Shown here: piece by piece, positions 47,614 to 58,069 of the stretch | How positions within the stretch are numbered: the stretch's first letter is position 1 | Layout: the number at the start of each line of letters is the position of its first letter | NCBI GenBank assembly: GCA_015067215.1 | Contig: SVMW01000006.1 | Span: 1 to 64,000, forward strand | Direction: 5' to 3' | Origin: Oscillospiraceae bacterium | GTDB lineage: Bacteria > Bacillota > Clostridia > Oscillospirales > Ruminococcaceae | Length of the DNA: 64,000 bases | Position numbers and translations under genes: made by a program | The notes under the pieces: generated by a model | The model's input: the letters and a program-made list of their open reading frames with translations, nothing else | The model's database searches: none | What the model was told of the DNA's origin: nothing

Positions 47614-49419
47614 TTGTTGATGAAAAAGTACAGTCTTATCTATCTGAAAAATCAGCTCCGAGGCAACTGGGGTTACATTATCCTTGCAGTTGTGTTTATC
47701 TCGGTAGGTGCCTTTTTTGAATTTCTCGGCCCTAAACTTATAGGTATTACCGTTGACAGCGTTGTGGGCAGCAAGCCTTTTGATCTGCCGCAGTTTGCTG
47801 TGGAAATACTGGAAAAATGGGGCGGCAGAGAGTTTCTTGTCAGACATCTGTACCTGCTCATAGCAATTTTTGCAGTGGTGGCAATCACCACGGTATTGTG
47901 CGAAAAAGGCCGTCTTTTTGCCAGCCACAACCTTGGCGAAAACCTTGGCTACAATATGCGGCAGTCGGTGTTTGAACATCTGCAGAGAGCAAGTTTTTCC
48001 TATCACAAAAATGTTCAGACAGGGGATATTATCCAGCGCTGTTCCTCCGATATTGATATGGTACGAAACTTTGTTGTGGAAATGACACAGATTGTCCGTG
48101 TTATTGCCAAAATTGCAATGGCTTACTGGTTTATGTTTGACATTTCTGTTGCTCTGGCACTTATTTCTTTTGTCAGCGTGCCTGCGATAAGTCTGTTTTC
48201 GGTGCTGTTTTATAAACGTATTCAGGAAAAATTTACCGCAGCGGACGAAGCAGAGGGCGAACTGCAGGCTATGGCGCAGGAAAACCTTTCCGCCCCTCGT
48301 GTTGTGCGTGCGTTTGGCAAACAGAAATACGAGCTGGATAAGTTTCAGCGTGACAATGAAGAATTTACCCGTCTGTGGATAAAAGTAGGCGACCTGCTTG
48401 CACTGTTCTGGGCAGGTGGGGATATCCTTACAAGCTTCCAGATTGTTCTGGTACTTTGTGCAAGCACTGTTTTTGCGGTTAACGGCGACATAACTACAGG
48501 TGAGGTTGTATCCTTTATGACCTTCAACGGCATGCTGGCATGGCCTATCCGTTCCCTTGGCAGAATTGTGGGCAATATGAGTAAAGCTACTGTTGCTCTC
48601 GGCCGTATTGCAGAGATAACCGAAGCCCCTGTTGAAGATTATGACAGCGGTGTGGAATTTAAATTTGAACACGACATCACCTTCAATGATGTGTGTTTTT
48701 CCTTTGACAGTCAGGTTATCTTTGACCACCTGTCCTTCACCATCAAAAAAGGGCAGACAGTGGCAATTCTGGGTGCATCAGGCAGCGGCAAAAGCACAAT
48801 TATGGCTTTGCTGTGCCGTTTTTACACCCCTGACAGCGGCAGCATAACAATTGACGGGGTAGATATAAACGATATCAATCTTGTCGGATTGCGCAAAAAT
48901 ATCAGCCTTGTTATGCAGGAACCGTTTTTGTTCAGCAAAACCATAGGCGAAAACATTGCCGTTACCGACCGCAGGGGAGATATGGACCGCATTGTGGCGG
49001 CAGCGAAGATTGCAGATGTACACGATGATATAATGGATTTTGCCGACAGATATGACACGGTTGTAGGCGAAAGAGGTGTTACCGTTTCGGGCGGGCAGAA
49101 ACAGCGCATTGCCATTGCAAGATGTATCTACACAGGTGCAAATGTACTTATGTTTGACGATTCCCTTTCGGCAGTTGACGCAATGACCGACCGCAGAATA
49201 AGGGCAAATCTTAACCGTCACACAAAAGACCTGACCTGTGTCATTATCAGCCAGAGGGTAAACACCCTCATGCAGTCGGACAACATTCTTGTTCTCGACA
49301 AAGGCCGCATTGTACAGCAGGGTGACCACAAAAAACTGTGCAGTGAAGACGGTATTTATAAAGAAATTGTAAAAATTCAGCAGGATGTGCTGGAAAAAAC
49401 AAGGGAGGAGGCACAGTAG
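47614..49419 (+). CDS. ABC exporter half-transporter A (fused TMD-NBD)
   Basis: Walker A 'GASGSGKST', 'VSGGQKQRIAIARC', Walker B 'VLMFDDSLSAVD' (Asp in place of catalytic Glu). Confidence 0.94.
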   Translation: MLMKKYSLIYLKNQLRGNWGYIILAVVFISVGAFFEFLGPKLIGITVDSVVGSKPFDLPQFAVEILEKWGGREFLVRHLYLLIAIFAVVAITTVLCEKGRLFASHNLGENLGYNMRQSVFEHLQRASFSYHKNVQTGDIIQRCSSDIDMVRNFVVEMTQIVRVIAKIAMAYWFMFDISVALALISFVSVPAISLFSVLFYKRIQEKFTAADEAEGELQAMAQENLSAPRVVRAFGKQKYELDKFQRDNEEFTRLWIKVGDLLALFWAGGDILTSFQIVLVLCASTVFAVNGDITTGEVVSFMTFNGMLAWPIRSLGRIVGNMSKATVALGRIAEITEAPVEDYDSGVEFKFEHDITFNDVCFSFDSQVIFDHLSFTIKKGQTVAILGASGSGKSTIMALLCRFYTPDSGSITIDGVDINDINLVGLRKNISLVMQEPFLFSKTIGENIAVTDRRGDMDRIVAAAKIADVHDDIMDFADRYDTVVGERGVTVSGGQKQRIAIARCIYTGANVLMFDDSLSAVDAMTDRRIRANLNRHTKDLTCVIISQRVNTLMQSDNILVLDKGRIVQQGDHKKLCSEDGIYKEIVKIQQDVLEKTREEAQ

Positions 49420-49420
49420 T

Positions 49421-51265
49421 ATGTATGACGAACACGCTCTGGCGGCAAAGTTTGACATAAAAGAGTGGAAACGTATTTTTCCGTTTCTGAAACCGTACAA
49501 AAAAGAGATGATACTGCTTGTGCTGTGTGCAGTTTTCTGCTCCTTTATTGATTCGGTTTTTCCGCTGATGACAAAATATGCAATCAACAATTTTATCGAA
49601 CCCCGCACTCTCAACGGCATTGTGTGGTTCGTTGCAGCCTTTGTGCTGATAGCGTTTTTGCAGGCTGAGTTCGGCTCGGTTATCTATTCCAAAAAGGCAA
49701 TCTATATCGAAATGTGCATCGGCCGCGATATGCGCTATAAACTGTTTCGTCATGTGCAGGAGCTTTCGGTTGACTATTTCAATGTGACACCGGTAGGCTT
49801 TATCCTTGCCCGAATAATGAACGACACCAACAGCATGGGCGGCATGTTCTCCTGGCGTCTGGCGGCAATTGCCCTGCAGGCATCATACCTTGTGTTTGTG
49901 CTGGTAAATATGCTGGTGCTCAATGTAAAGCTGGGCATTATGGTGCTTGCTGTAATGGCGGTTATGGCAGCAATAATTTTTCTTGTGCAGAAAAAGCTGA
50001 TTGCATTAAACCGAAAAGCAAGAAGACAGAACGCCAAAATCACTGCAGCCTACAACGAATATATCAACGGTGCACAGACGGTTAAAAGCCTGTCTGCCGA
50101 ACAGCTTATCTGCGGTGAATTTTCTGACATAAACAACGAAATGCGAAACCGCACAATGAGGGTTCGCAATCTGGAACGCCGTGTTATGCCGTTTATTTCG
50201 GCAATCGGTTCCCTCACTGTTGCACTTGTTCTCAGTGCAAGCGTGCCTATGGTAAACAGCCTTGTTATGGATGTGGGTACCCTGGCGGTGTTTATAAACT
50301 ACACATTTTCAATTTTAGGGCCTATTGAAGACCTTATGAACAGCCTTAACAACACAATTTCCCTGCAGGCAAATGTGGAAAGGGTTAACCGCCTTATGGA
50401 TACACCCGAAGCTGTGCACGACGCAGAGGATATTGTGGAAAAATACGGCACAATATATGATGCGAAAAAAGAAAACTGGGAAGAACTTAAAGGGGACATC
50501 GAATTTAAGAATGTCAGCTTTAAGTATCCGGGCAGTGAAAGATATGTGCTGCAGAACTTCAATCTTAAAATTGATGCGGGTACCTGTGTTGCAATTGTAG
50601 GTCACACAGGGGCGGGCAAAAGCACCCTTGTAAACCTTGTGTGCCGCTTTTTTGAACCTACCGAAGGGCAGATTCTCATTGACGGCAGAGATTACAGGGA
50701 ACGCAGTCTGCTGTGGCTTGAAAGCAACCTGAGTTATGTGCTGCAGTCTCCGCATCTGTTCAGCGGAACCATTATTGACAATATAAAATATGCAAATCAG
50801 GATGCCACAATGGAACAGGTGATTGCTGCTGCAAAAAAGGCACAGGCACACGATTTTATTGAAAAACTGCCTCTGGGCTACAACACCGATATAGGTCAGG
50901 GCGGCGACAAGCTTTCCACAGGGCAAAAGCAGCTTATAAGTATTGCAAGGGCAATACTTGCTGACGGCAGAATAATGGTTATGGATGAAGCCACAAGCTC
51001 TGTTGACACAAAAACGGAACAGCTTATAAACGGTATGACAAGCGATTTGCTTAAAGACAAAACCAGCTTTATAATTGCACACCGCCTTTCCACCGTTAAA
51101 AATGCCGATATTATCATTCTTGTTGACAACGGACAGATTGTGGAAATGGGCAGCCACCGTGAACTGCTTAAAAAACAGGGAGCTTACTATAATCTTTACA
51201 CAAGCCAGTGGGAAGAAGACGAACAGGACAAGTTCTTCAAAAAGCTTAAAACTGTGCAGCAGTAA
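49421..51265 (+). CDS. ABC exporter half-transporter B (fused TMD-NBD)
   Basis: Walker A 'GHTGAGKST', 'LSTGQKQLISIARA', Walker B 'IMVMDEATSSVD' canonical. Confidence 0.94.
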   Translation: MYDEHALAAKFDIKEWKRIFPFLKPYKKEMILLVLCAVFCSFIDSVFPLMTKYAINNFIEPRTLNGIVWFVAAFVLIAFLQAEFGSVIYSKKAIYIEMCIGRDMRYKLFRHVQELSVDYFNVTPVGFILARIMNDTNSMGGMFSWRLAAIALQASYLVFVLVNMLVLNVKLGIMVLAVMAVMAAIIFLVQKKLIALNRKARRQNAKITAAYNEYINGAQTVKSLSAEQLICGEFSDINNEMRNRTMRVRNLERRVMPFISAIGSLTVALVLSASVPMVNSLVMDVGTLAVFINYTFSILGPIEDLMNSLNNTISLQANVERVNRLMDTPEAVHDAEDIVEKYGTIYDAKKENWEELKGDIEFKNVSFKYPGSERYVLQNFNLKIDAGTCVAIVGHTGAGKSTLVNLVCRFFEPTEGQILIDGRDYRERSLLWLESNLSYVLQSPHLFSGTIIDNIKYANQDATMEQVIAAAKKAQAHDFIEKLPLGYNTDIGQGGDKLSTGQKQLISIARAILADGRIMVMDEATSSVDTKTEQLINGMTSDLLKDKTSFIIAHRLSTVKNADIIILVDNGQIVEMGSHRELLKKQGAYYNLYTSQWEEDEQDKFFKKLKTVQQ

Positions 51266-51295
51266 CGGTATGAAAAACAGAATATAAACAAAAAT

Positions 51296-51335
51296 AAATC
51301 CCGACGGTATTGCGTGCTGTCGGGATTTTTGTTGT
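51296..51335 (+). terminator. Terminator of ABC operon
   Basis: AAATCCCGAC...GTCGGGATTTTTG. Confidence 0.88.
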
Positions 51336-51575
51336 CTGCAGGGGCATTGCTGTACAATAATGAAAAAACAACCGGGGAAATACACAGAGGATATGTTATA
51401 AATACTGTTGTTTTTTAAAAAAATATGGTACAATAAAATACAAACTTAAATAAAATGGGGTAATATATTTGATTTTGTCAAAAACTGCGCCGTTTTATGT
51501 CTTTAAAAGTTAAAATCAGATAAAAATTATCATATATATGTATACATACAGCAAATATTCAAAGAGGTGATACAT

Positions 51576-52715
51576 ATGGCAAAAGCTGTTGTGCTTGCAG
51601 GCGGCGGCGCAAGAGGTTCCTACCATGTAGGAGCGTGGCAGGCGTTGATTGAACTTGGCTACAAACCCGATATTGTAACAGGCACATCTGTGGGCAGTCT
51701 CAACGGTGTGCTTATGGCACTGGACTGGTTTGATGTTGCAAAAGGAATGTGGCTTTCCATCGATGACAGGGATGTAATGGATATTCCTGAAAAGGTGTTT
51801 TCAAAGGAAACTCTGACCTTTGCCAGAGATTTTGCCACAAAAGGCGGTATAAGCCTTGAACCGCTGGAAAAAATGATTACCCGTTTTGTTGACGAGGATA
51901 TGCTGCGCGCATCAAAATGCAGATATGGGCTTGTGACGGTAAATGTAAACACCCACAAACCTGCCGAACTTACGCTGGAGGAAATTCCACATGGTAAGCT
52001 TGTGGACTATATGCTGGCATCAAGTGCATGTTTTCCTGTCCTGCGAAGCCGCAAAATTGACGGCCAGACTTATATTGACGGCGGATATTACGACAATATG
52101 CCCTCCAACCTGGCGGTGCGTATGGGCGCAGATGAAATTGTGGAAATTGACCTCGACAGCTTTGGTATCAGCAGAAAGCTGAAGGCTGAAAACGTAAAGG
52201 TGATATCGGTTAAAAGCTGGCACGACCTTGGACATTTTCTGGAATTCAACCCCGAAAATGCAAAGCGCAATATTGAACTTGGCTACCTTGACACTTACAA
52301 GGCTTTCGGAAAACTGGAGGGTAAGGCTTACAGTTTCAGAACAGGTGAAACTGAAAAAATGTACACTGCTTTCGGAGTGGAACTTATGGAGATGTGTGAA
52401 CAGGTTTACGAAATCCATACCACACTTAAAATTGCTGCCGAGGTTTATATGCACACCGAACGCCATAACCCTAAAACAGTGGGGGATAAATTTCTTGCTG
52501 TGTTGGAGGGTGCAATGGAAACAGCGCATCTGCCTTACGGCGAGGTTTATACAATGGAAAATCTTATGCCGCTGTTAAAGCAGGCAAAAGTAAATACAAT
52601 TATTGAAAAGGCACAGGATATGCTGCATGACACGGCAAAGGCTAAAATTATGGCATCTGTGGGTGCTGCGGATATAAAACAAACATATCTTGCACTGCTG
52701 AAAACGCTGATATAA
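51576..52715 (+). CDS. Patatin-like phospholipase
   Basis: 'VLAGGGARGSYHVGAWQAL', 'VTGTSVGSLNG' (GxSxG), 'DGGYYDNMP'. Confidence 0.94.
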   Translation: MAKAVVLAGGGARGSYHVGAWQALIELGYKPDIVTGTSVGSLNGVLMALDWFDVAKGMWLSIDDRDVMDIPEKVFSKETLTFARDFATKGGISLEPLEKMITRFVDEDMLRASKCRYGLVTVNVNTHKPAELTLEEIPHGKLVDYMLASSACFPVLRSRKIDGQTYIDGGYYDNMPSNLAVRMGADEIVEIDLDSFGISRKLKAENVKVISVKSWHDLGHFLEFNPENAKRNIELGYLDTYKAFGKLEGKAYSFRTGETEKMYTAFGVELMEMCEQVYEIHTTLKIAAEVYMHTERHNPKTVGDKFLAVLEGAMETAHLPYGEVYTMENLMPLLKQAKVNTIIEKAQDMLHDTAKAKIMASVGAADIKQTYLALLKTLI

Positions 52716-52750
52716 AAATATGCAGCAGATATAAAATTTTGGAGGACAGA

Positions 52751-54370
52751 ATGGTTAAATATGTAGGTACACCGGCTTCGGGCGGCCTGACCATAGCAAA
52801 AATTAAAGTTGTAAACCGCAGAATTGCAGGATTTAAACGCGTTGTGCTGACTCCTCACAGGGAAAGAGCACTTTACAATGCGGCACTTATCCTCGCAAAA
52901 GACGAGCTTACCGAAATTATAAGACACACCACCAACGAGCACAGGGATATTCTCAATTTTCAGGTGCTTATGCTGGACGATGCGGGCTTAAACCAGCTTG
53001 TTCTCGCAAAAATTGAGGAACATAACGGTGCGGCAAGGTCGGTTGAAATTGCTATGGAAGAATACTGTGCAAAGCTTAAATTCATCAATGACGGTTATTT
53101 AAGTGAACGAACAAGTGATATCCGCGACGCACTGACAAGGGTTATTGATATTCTCGATGGCAGAAAAAGAGAACGCTTTGTGCTGACAGAACCCTGTGTT
53201 ATTGTAGCGGACGAAATTCTGCCAAGTGACCTTGCGTCCATCGACCGCAAGTTTTCAAAAGGCTTTATTACTGTTGAAGGTTCCTACCAGAACCACGCAA
53301 ACATCATCGCCAGAACAATGGGTATTCCGTCTGTCTGCACAATTGACAGCGAAATTCTTAACCCTCTCAATGACGGAAGAATGGTTGCTATGGACGGTTA
53401 TACAGGGGAAGTTTTCCTGCTGCCTGACGATGATACAGTAGCGGCATTTGAACGCAAAATGAAGCTTGAAAGCATGGACAGTGAACGTGCTGAAGAGATA
53501 AAAAACAAAAAGATTATTACCCCTGACGGCAGAGAAATCAAAATTTTTGCAAACTGCAATGACCCTAAGGATATACGTCTTGCGATAAATAACGGTGCTC
53601 ACGGCATAGGACTTGTCAGAAGTGAAATTCTGTTTATGAGCACAGAACACGATTTGTCCCTTGCAAGCCAGATACGCTTTTATTCCGAATGTATCCGTGC
53701 AGCACAGGGCAGAGAAATTACCATCCGTACATTTGATATCGGTGCTGACAAACCTCTTGACCGGCTTGAACTTGAAAAGGAACCAAACCCTGCTCTCGGT
53801 ATGCGCGGTGTAAGGCTTATGTACACACAGCAGGAAATTTTTGAAACCCAGATTGAAGCACTGCTGGTTGCAGCTGACCGCTGCGGCAGAATAAATGTTA
53901 TGATACCTATGGTAAGCGTTGTAAGCGACGTGACCGATTACATGGTTATGGTGGAAAGGGTTAAGGAACGTCTGCTCAGTGAAGGTGTGATTGCCACAGA
54001 TAAAATCAACTGGGGCATTATGATAGAAACTCCGTCAGCAGCACTTATCAGTGACGAACTGGCAAAATATGTAAACTTTTTCTCCATCGGCACAAATGAC
54101 CTTACCCAGTATGTCCTTGCGGCGGACCGCATAAACACCAACGCGGCAAGATATTACGACCCTGTGCATCCTGCAGTTGTAAAGCTTGTGGAAATGACAG
54201 CGCAGGCTGCCCGCAGATGGGAAATAAAGGTAAGCATCTGCGGCGAAAGTGCTGCAGATTTTGAAAGCGCAAAGATTTACATAGAAAAAGGTGTTCACAG
54301 TCTGTCAATGGCTCAGAACGCCATGCTGCCTATCAAGCAGAGACTGCTTGAGGAATTTTCACAGTCATAG
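52751..54370 (+). CDS. ptsI: Phosphoenolpyruvate-protein phosphotransferase (enzyme I)
   Basis: 'GSYQNHANIIARTMGIPSV', 'LVRSEILFM', 'RTFDIGADKPL', 'FFSIGTNDLTQY', 'VSICGESA'. Confidence 0.92.
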   Translation: MVKYVGTPASGGLTIAKIKVVNRRIAGFKRVVLTPHRERALYNAALILAKDELTEIIRHTTNEHRDILNFQVLMLDDAGLNQLVLAKIEEHNGAARSVEIAMEEYCAKLKFINDGYLSERTSDIRDALTRVIDILDGRKRERFVLTEPCVIVADEILPSDLASIDRKFSKGFITVEGSYQNHANIIARTMGIPSVCTIDSEILNPLNDGRMVAMDGYTGEVFLLPDDDTVAAFERKMKLESMDSERAEEIKNKKIITPDGREIKIFANCNDPKDIRLAINNGAHGIGLVRSEILFMSTEHDLSLASQIRFYSECIRAAQGREITIRTFDIGADKPLDRLELEKEPNPALGMRGVRLMYTQQEIFETQIEALLVAADRCGRINVMIPMVSVVSDVTDYMVMVERVKERLLSEGVIATDKINWGIMIETPSAALISDELAKYVNFFSIGTNDLTQYVLAADRINTNAARYYDPVHPAVVKLVEMTAQAARRWEIKVSICGESAADFESAKIYIEKGVHSLSMAQNAMLPIKQRLLEEFSQS

Positions 54371-54469
54371 AACAATTTTATATGGAAATTTCACATAAAA
54401 AGTGTTATTATTAAATCAGAGAAAAACATTGCCCGCAATGTTTAATTTACCTATAAGGAGGTAAGATAT

Positions 54470-54793
54470 ATGAAACTTATTTTGGCTATCATCAATAAAG
54501 AAGACGCTGCCGAAGTTTCCAGCGCACTTACAAAAGCAAGATTTTCCGTGACAAAACTTGCTACACAGGGTGGTTTCCTTATGTCCGGCAACACAACAAT
54601 TATCTGTGGTACAGATGATGAAAAGGTTGACGCTGCAATTGAAATCATCAAAGAACATTCCCGTCAGAGAAAAGAAATTGTTCCATCCACTGCAACATAC
54701 GGCATTGGTGTGACAACAAGTTTCCCACTTGAAGTAACTGTTGGCGGTGCAACAATTTTTGTGCTTGACGTTGACAGATTTGAAAAAGCATAA
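54470..54793 (+). CDS. darA: Cyclic-di-AMP receptor (DarA/PstA family)
   Basis: 'MKLILAIINKEDAAEVSSALTKARFSVTKLATQGGFLMSGNTTIICGTDD...VTVGGATIFVLDVDRFEK'. Confidence 0.94.
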   Translation: MKLILAIINKEDAAEVSSALTKARFSVTKLATQGGFLMSGNTTIICGTDDEKVDAAIEIIKEHSRQRKEIVPSTATYGIGVTTSFPLEVTVGGATIFVLDVDRFEKA

Positions 54794-55659
54794 TGTTTAT
54801 TGACAGCTTTACAGGCAATAAAAACACAAAGCTAAGCCTGGGTGAACTGATAAAAAGTTCCAGGCTTAGCCATGCTGTGCTTATTTTTGCAAAAGAGGGC
54901 TGCGGTGCAAACTGTTTTGCACGTCTGCTTGCCGCAGATATAATCGGCACAGACACAGACGGCCTTAAACTTATAGAACAGCAGGCACATCCTCAGGTAC
55001 AGATTATCAAGGGCAGCGGTGCTTCGGGGCAGATTAAAGTTGACAGTGTAAGAGAAATAAACTCCAACGTCAACTTTTCTTCCATAGGCGGCGAAAAAAG
55101 GGTTGTCATTATACAGAACTGTGAAAACTTCAACACCAACAGTGCCAATGCGCTGCTTAAAAACCTTGAAGAACCAAAAGATGACATCACCTACATCCTG
55201 ACCACAACAGATGTGTCAAAGATACTGTCCACCATACGCTCACGCTGCCAGATGTATTCCCTGAGCCAGCCTTCCCTGCAGGAGACAAAGGAATACTTTG
55301 CGAAAGTTGATTCGGCAGAAAAAGATGAGCTTATAAAAATATATTCAGGCAATATAGGTATGGTAAAGGACGCGCTGGAAAACCCGAAGCGTTTTGAAAT
55401 TCTGCAGAAAGCGCTGTCAGCACAGAAACTTATCAGCCGCGGCGAAAGCTATGAGCTGGCAAAACTGCTGTTTGGCTTCAACAAAAAGAAGGAGGATTTT
55501 GTCCTTTTTCTGAAAGACCTGGAATTTATCTGCGACCAGAATCTTTCCCAGGCCAATGTAAACATTATGAATGCGGTTATCGACTGCCGCAGTGCACTTG
55601 CGCGCAATGCAAACCTTGGGCTGATAATGGAAAACTTTATAATCGCAGTTAAAAAATAA
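54793..55659 (+). CDS. holB: DNA polymerase III delta' subunit
   Basis: 'SRLSHAVLIFAKEGCGANCFARLLA', 'ENFNTNSANALLKNLEEPKDDITYILTTTD', 'STIRSRCQ'. Confidence 0.9.
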   Translation: MFIDSFTGNKNTKLSLGELIKSSRLSHAVLIFAKEGCGANCFARLLAADIIGTDTDGLKLIEQQAHPQVQIIKGSGASGQIKVDSVREINSNVNFSSIGGEKRVVIIQNCENFNTNSANALLKNLEEPKDDITYILTTTDVSKILSTIRSRCQMYSLSQPSLQETKEYFAKVDSAEKDELIKIYSGNIGMVKDALENPKRFEILQKALSAQKLISRGESYELAKLLFGFNKKKEDFVLFLKDLEFICDQNLSQANVNIMNAVIDCRSALARNANLGLIMENFIIAVKK

Positions 55660-55683
55660 AATTTATAAAATATAGGAGAATTT

Positions 55684-56565
55684 ATGACAAAAGTTGTCGG
55701 AGTTCGTTTTAAAACAGGTGGCAAGGTTTACTTTTTTGACCCACAGGATTTTGAAATCAGAAAAGGCGACCATGTTATCGTAGATACTGCCCGCGGTATG
55801 GAATGCGGCCTCTGTGTACAGGGTGTACATGAGGAAGACCCGGACAAAATTGTGCGTCCGCTTAAATCTGTTACACGCATTGCTTCCCCACAGGATGTGG
55901 AAAAGATGGAACAGAACCGCAAGGATGAAAAAAAGGCATTTGAAATCTGCCTTGAAAAAATTGAAAAACATAAACTGGAAATGAAGCTTATAGATGTGGA
56001 ATACACCTTTGACCGCAGCAAAGTTCTGTTTTACTTTACTGCAGACGGCCGTGTTGACTTCCGTGAACTGGTTAAGGAACTTGCACAGGTGTTCCGCACA
56101 AGAATTGAACTTCGCCAGATTGGTGTAAGGGATGAAAGCAAAATGATGGGCGGCATCGGTGTGTGCGGCCAGCAGTTCTGCTGTTCACGCTTCTTGTCCG
56201 ACTTTACCCCTGTAAGCATTAAAATGGCAAAGGAACAGGGATTGTCCCTTAACCCAAGCAAAATCAGCGGCAGCTGCGGCAGACTTATGTGCTGCTTAAG
56301 CTACGAACAGCCTGCATATGAACATCTTAACAGCATTACTCCGGGTGTGGGCAGTGTTGTAAGAACACCTGAAGGCACAGGTGTCGTAACCGAAACCAGC
56401 ATCATGCGCGGCAAGGTTAAAGTTTCCCTTGACAAAAACAAGGAAAGCCTGCCTAAAGAGTTTTCTGTTAAAGACCTCACCGTTATCAAAAAGGTTCATC
56501 ACAACAAAAAGAACAACAATGCTGACGGCGTAAGCGAAAAGGAACTCAGAGCACTCGAAGATTAA
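55684..56565 (+). CDS. ricT: PSP1 domain protein (RicT/YaaT)
   Basis: 'VVGVRFKTGGKVYFFDP', 'GVCGQQFCCSRFLSDFTPVSIKMAKEQGLSLNPSKISGSCGRLMCCLSYE'. Confidence 0.95.
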   Translation: MTKVVGVRFKTGGKVYFFDPQDFEIRKGDHVIVDTARGMECGLCVQGVHEEDPDKIVRPLKSVTRIASPQDVEKMEQNRKDEKKAFEICLEKIEKHKLEMKLIDVEYTFDRSKVLFYFTADGRVDFRELVKELAQVFRTRIELRQIGVRDESKMMGGIGVCGQQFCCSRFLSDFTPVSIKMAKEQGLSLNPSKISGSCGRLMCCLSYEQPAYEHLNSITPGVGSVVRTPEGTGVVTETSIMRGKVKVSLDKNKESLPKEFSVKDLTVIKKVHHNKKNNNADGVSEKELRALED

Positions 56566-56572
56566 AAAACTG

Positions 56573-56606
56573 TCCCGGTACCTGCAAAAGGCACCGGGAA
56601 TTTTTT
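56573..56606 (+). terminator. Terminator
   Basis: CCCGGTACCT...AGGCACCGGGaaTTTTTTG. Confidence 0.8.
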
Positions 56607-56886
56607 GTGTTTACAGGGTGGAGTTCGGACTGAAGTGGCATACTCAGCGAGCATCTTGAAAAATGTTCTGATGTGTCAGAGAAAAACAAAAACAGTATGA
56701 TATATTGTTATAGTGACATATTTTTATCATACATAATTGTCAATTTGTACAATTAGCACAAGCTAACTTTATTTCGTATGTTGAAAATGCCTAAAAAGGT
56801 CTTGATTATTTTTTAAAAGCATAGTATAATAATTTCATCAAAAAATACCATCGTTCAATGGTTAATATTTATGGAGGTAAATTATT

Positions 56887-57054
56887 ATGGCATACAAAAT
56901 TACAGATGCTTGTATCGCTTGCGGCGTTTGCGCAGGTGAATGTCCAGTAAGTGCTATTTCCGAAGGTGATGGCAAATACGTTATCGACGAAGGCGCTTGC
57001 CTCGACTGTGGTGCATGTGAAGGTGCTTGCCCAACAGGTGCTATCGAAGCTTAA
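56887..57054 (+). CDS. 2[4Fe-4S] ferredoxin (55 aa; missed by the supplied ORF track because of length)
   Basis: MAYKITDACIACGVCAGECPVSAISEGDGKYVIDEGACLDCGACEGACPTGAIEA; two CxxCxxCxxxCP motifs; ggaggt RBS. Confidence 0.97.
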   Translation: MAYKITDACIACGVCAGECPVSAISEGDGKYVIDEGACLDCGACEGACPTGAIEA

Positions 57055-57073
57055 TTCTTAATACGAATTACAT

Positions 57074-57108
57074 AAAATGTCTTCCCAAAAGGGAGGACAT
57101 TTTTTTGT
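57074..57108 (+). terminator. Ferredoxin terminator
   Basis: AAATGTCTTCCC-aaaa-GGGAGGACATTTTTTT. Confidence 0.92.
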
Positions 57109-57222
57109 TGCTTAAAATACAGCAGGCACATCAGAAAAGATTGATTGTTTTATCCGTATTGTAAAACAACGCAAAAAATGGTAATATTTAATTAACTATA
57201 ATCACAATTCAGAGGGTATTTT

Positions 57223-58065
57223 ATGGCAGGTGTAATTTATGTTGTTGCCACACCTATCGGCAACCTTAACGATATGACTCCGCGTATGGAACAGGCGTTT
57301 GCCGAAGCAGATTTTATTGCGGCGGAAGACACCCGTGTCACCGTCAAACTGCTTAATCATCTGGGCATCAAAAAGCCGATGATAAGTTATTACGAACACA
57401 ACCTTAAGGATAAAGGCGAATATATAATCTCCCGTGTTCTCAGCGGGGAAAGCTGTGCTGTGTGCAGCGACGCAGGCACCCCTTGCATCAGCGACCCGGG
57501 CGAAATTCTGGTAAAACAGGCACACGCCCACGGAATCCGTGTTATTCCAATCACAGGCCCAAGTGCAGTTATTACTGCTTTGTCGGTAAGCGGACAGAAC
57601 ACAGGCCGTTTCTGTTTTGAAGGCTTTTTGTCCACCACAAAAAAGGCACGCGTGGAACATCTGGAACAGGTTAAAACCGAAACCAGAACAATGATATTCT
57701 ACGAAGCACCACACAAGCTGCTTAACACCCTTAAAGACTTCAAGGAATATTTCGGCGCTGACCGCAGCCTGACAATTGCCAAGGAACTGACAAAACTTCA
57801 CGAACAGATATGGCTGACAACCGTTGGTGAAGCTCTTGATTATTACACCGAAAACCCACCAAAAGGGGAGTTTGTGCTCATTGTTGCGGGCGGGGTGTTT
57901 GAAGTGGAAGAAAAAACACTCACTCTTGACGAAGTTGCACAGAGATGCATCGACATTATGGAAAGCGAAAACCTGCCGCTCAAAGAAGCTGCAAAGCTTG
58001 CCTGTGCAAAGACAAACTTTTCCAAAAGCGAGGTTTACAAAGCTGCACAGAATATAAGGGGGTAA
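57223..58065 (+). CDS. rsmI: 16S rRNA (cytidine(1402)-2'-O)-methyltransferase
   Basis: 'VVATPIGNLNDMTPRMEQAFAEADFIAAEDTRVTVKLLNHLGI', 'SDAGTPCISDPG'. Confidence 0.95.
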   Translation: MAGVIYVVATPIGNLNDMTPRMEQAFAEADFIAAEDTRVTVKLLNHLGIKKPMISYYEHNLKDKGEYIISRVLSGESCAVCSDAGTPCISDPGEILVKQAHAHGIRVIPITGPSAVITALSVSGQNTGRFCFEGFLSTTKKARVEHLEQVKTETRTMIFYEAPHKLLNTLKDFKEYFGADRSLTIAKELTKLHEQIWLTTVGEALDYYTENPPKGEFVLIVAGGVFEVEEKTLTLDEVAQRCIDIMESENLPLKEAAKLACAKTNFSKSEVYKAAQNIRG

Positions 58066-58069
58066 AGGT

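Noticed and set aside
47563-48729. Long minus-strand ORF (388 aa) and similar shadow ORFs (50315-51433 -, 25420-26703 +, 16474-17205 +, 9623-10402 -, 57202-58095 -)
   Set aside because: All lie antisense to confidently identified genes and encode Cys/His/Phe-rich non-family-like sequence; artefacts of codon bias on the coding strand.
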